Assembly (NCBI GenBank): GCA_004299665.1 | Contig: SCQZ01000375.1 | Location: forward strand, 1-6,592 | DNA from: Jatrophihabitans sp. | GTDB taxonomy: Bacteria > Actinomycetota > Actinomycetes > Mycobacteriales > Jatrophihabitantaceae | DNA: 6,592 nucleotides | Reading direction: 5' to 3' | Shown here: positions 4,934 to 6,592 of the stretch, piece after piece | Layout: each line of letters begins with the position of its first letter | Position numbering within the stretch: position 1 is the first letter of the stretch | Program-made: the position numbers and the translations under genes | Notes under the pieces: generated by a model | The model's input: the letters and a program-made list of their open reading frames with translations, nothing else | What the model was told of the DNA's origin: nothing | The model's database searches: none

Positions 4934-6592
4934 CTACTCTGCCGTCACGTTCACCGGAGGCGTGTCCGGAACCACGGCCGGCTTCGGTTCGCCGCGGAAG
5001 CTGAACTTCTCCGGGCCCTCCTTGCGCAGCGGGTCCTCCGGCGTCGTCCCGACGACGACGATCTCACCGGGCGACAGCTCCCCGAACAAGATCTTCTCCG
5101 ACAGCGTGTCCTCGATCTCGCGCTGGATCGTCCGCCGCAGCGGCCGGGCGCCGAGCACCGGGTCGTAGCCCTTCTTGGCCAGCAACTGCTTGGCCGCGTC
5201 GGTGAGCTCGATCCCCATGTCCTTGTTGCGCAGCTGGACATCGAGCCGGGCGATCATCAGGTCGACGATCGAGACGATCTCGTCGGTGGAGAGTTGGTGG
5301 AACACGATGATGTCGTCGATGCGGTTGAGGAACTCGGGCCGGAAGTGCTGCTTGAGCTCGTCGTTGACCTTCTGCTTCATCCGCTCGTAGTTGCTCGACT
5401 CGTCGTTCGCGGCGGCGAAGCCCAGCCCCACCGCCTTGGAGACGTCGCGGGTGCCGAGGTTGGTGGTCAGGATCAGCACCGTGTTCTTGAAGTCCACGAT
5501 GCGGCCCTGGCCGTCGGTCAGCCGGCCGTCCTCGAGCACCTGCAGCAAGGTGTTGAACACGTCCGGGTGCGCCTTCTCGACCTCGTCGAACAGCACGACG
5601 CTGAACGGCTTGCGGCGCACCTTCTCGGTGAGCTGACCGCCCTCGTCGTACCCGACGTAGCCGGGCGGGGCCCCGACCAGCCGCGAGACGGTGTACCGGT
5701 CGTGGAACTCGGACATGTCCAGCTGGATCAGCGAGTCGTCGTCGCCGAACAGGAACTCCGCGAGCGCCTTGGACAGCTCGGTCTTCCCGACACCGGACGG
5801 GCCGGCGAAGATGAACGAGCCGCCGGGGCGCTTCGGGTCCTTCAGCCCCGCGCGGGTGCGTCGGATCGCCTGCGAGACCGCCTTGATCGCCTGCTGCTGG
5901 CCGACGACCCGCTTGTGCAGCTCGTCCTCCATGCGCAGCAGCCGGGAGGTCTCCTCCTCGGTGAGCTTGAAGACCGGGATCCCGGTCCATGTCGCCAGCA
6001 CCTCGGCGATCTGCTCGTCGTCCACCTCGGCGACGACGTCCATGTCGCCGGACTTCCACTCCTGCTCCCGGGTGGCCTTCTCGGCCTGCAGCGTCTTCTC
6101 CTTGTCGCGCAGTGACGCGGCCTTCTCGAAGTCCTGCGCGTCGATCGCGGACTCCTTCTCGCGCTTGACCGCGTTGATGCGCTCGTCGAACTCGCGCAGG
6201 TCCGGCGGCGCGGTCATCCGGCGGATGCGCATCCGCGCGCCGGCCTCGTCGATGAGGTCGATCGCCTTGTCGGGCAGGAACCGGTCGCTGATGTAGCGGT
6301 CGGCGAGACCCGCGGCGGCGACGAGGGCGGAGTCGGTGATCGAGACGCGGTGGTGCGCCTCGTAGCGGTCCCGCAGCCCCTTGAGGATCTCGATGGTGTG
6401 CGCGACGGTCGGCTCGCCCACCTGCACGGGCTGGAAGCGGCGCTCGAGGGCCGCGTCCTTCTCCAGGTGCTTGCGGTACTCGTCCAGGGTCGTGGCACCG
6501 ATCGTCTGCAGCTCGCCACGGGCCAGCATCGGCTTGAGGATCGACGCGGCGTCGATCGCGCCCTCGGCCGCACCGGCCCCGACGAGGGTGTG
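4934..6592 (-). CDS. clpC: ATP-dependent Clp protease ATPase subunit ClpC, N-terminus outside window
   Basis: ClpC is the Hsp100 AAA+ unfoldase that feeds substrates to ClpP; in mycobacteria ClpC1 is essential. The frame is open from the window edge, giving the C-terminal 552 residues of a protein usually about 850 aa long. The end of the first AAA+ domain is visible (TIGATTLDEY, then ALERRFQPV). The middle region with a UVR-type coiled segment (DFEKAASLRDKEKTLQ, about 6077-6137) separates it from the second AAA+ domain. The latter has Walker A GPSGVGKT (5803-5780), Walker B VVLFDEVEKAH (about 5600-5568), a GLGF segment at 5428-5417 in the region of the ClpP-docking loop, and sensor-2 GARPLRR. 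The tail after GEPKP is short and divergent, as usual. The UVR segment and the pairing with this locus favour ClpC over ClpB or ClpA. The ATG at 6529 is internal. Confidence 0.97.
   Translation of the reverse strand, partial: HTLVGAGAAEGAIDAASILKPMLARGELQTIGATTLDEYRKHLEKDAALERRFQPVQVGEPTVAHTIEILKGLRDRYEAHHRVSITDSALVAAAGLADRYISDRFLPDKAIDLIDEAGARMRIRRMTAPPDLREFDERINAVKREKESAIDAQDFEKAASLRDKEKTLQAEKATREQEWKSGDMDVVAEVDDEQIAEVLATWTGIPVFKLTEEETSRLLRMEDELHKRVVGQQQAIKAVSQAIRRTRAGLKDPKRPGGSFIFAGPSGVGKTELSKALAEFLFGDDDSLIQLDMSEFHDRYTVSRLVGAPPGYVGYDEGGQLTEKVRRKPFSVVLFDEVEKAHPDVFNTLLQVLEDGRLTDGQGRIVDFKNTVLILTTNLGTRDVSKAVGLGFAAANDESSNYERMKQKVNDELKQHFRPEFLNRIDDIIVFHQLSTDEIVSIVDLMIARLDVQLRNKDMGIELTDAAKQLLAKKGYDPVLGARPLRRTIQREIEDTLSEKILFGELSPGEIVVVGTTPEDPLRKEGPEKFSFRGEPKPAVVPDTPPVNVTAE

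Noticed and set aside
4792..5004. Small plus-strand ORF through the hairpin and tandem repeats
   Set aside because: The 31-bp period shifts frame in each unit, the frame runs into antisense clpC, and the peptide is low-complexity without an SD.
5294..6115. 273-codon plus-strand open frame inside clpC
   Set aside because: It is fully antisense to conserved ClpC motifs, with composition typical of a shadow frame and no start signal.

Overview
This is a GC-rich chromosomal segment from an actinobacterium. The gene order radA - disA - (toxin/antitoxin pair) - membrane protein (opposite strand) - mutY - clpC (opposite strand) follows, as I recall it, the Mycobacterium tuberculosis radA-disA-Rv3587c-(canB)-mutY-...-clpC1 neighbourhood, without the carbonic anhydrase gene. 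GTG starts, GC-rich third codon positions and an apparently leaderless start signal also fit. A Pseudonocardiales or related mycelial/nocardioform lineage is my inference; the genus cannot be fixed from the sequence alone.

Layout. Positions 1-1381 hold the 3' part of radA, cut by the window edge a few codons after its start. Positions 1382-1463 form a short control region with a good -10 box, a candidate 18-codon leaderless upstream ORF and a G/C hairpin that ends on the disA start codon. disA (1464-2543) encodes the diadenylate cyclase. It is followed after 5 nt by a tightly coupled antitoxin/toxin pair of MazEF type (2549-2740 and 2737-3054), with no terminator in between. A single-pass membrane protein with an extracytoplasmic four-cysteine domain lies tail-to-tail with the toxin (3765-3061, minus). 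A 120-bp divergent region leads to mutY (3886-4761). The 172-bp gap between the convergent mutY and clpC is unusually structured: a perfect GCAA-loop hairpin, a nested hairpin with a 13-bp outer stem, and three 31-bp tandem repeats ending next to the clpC stop. clpC (minus, 6592-4934) is missing its N-terminal third.

How the genes relate. RadA (recombination branch migration), DisA (c-di-AMP synthesis linked to DNA integrity) and MutY (removal of A opposite 8-oxoG) are genome-maintenance proteins. ClpC is the ATPase partner of ClpP and belongs to protein quality control; ClpCP-type proteases also degrade antitoxins in several bacteria, but nothing here shows that for this pair.

Nothing looks like a wholly new system. 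The points most worth a second look are the leaderless upstream ORF and SD-masking hairpin before disA, the toxin/antitoxin pair placed in the disA transcript, and the hairpin/tandem-repeat cluster between mutY and clpC.
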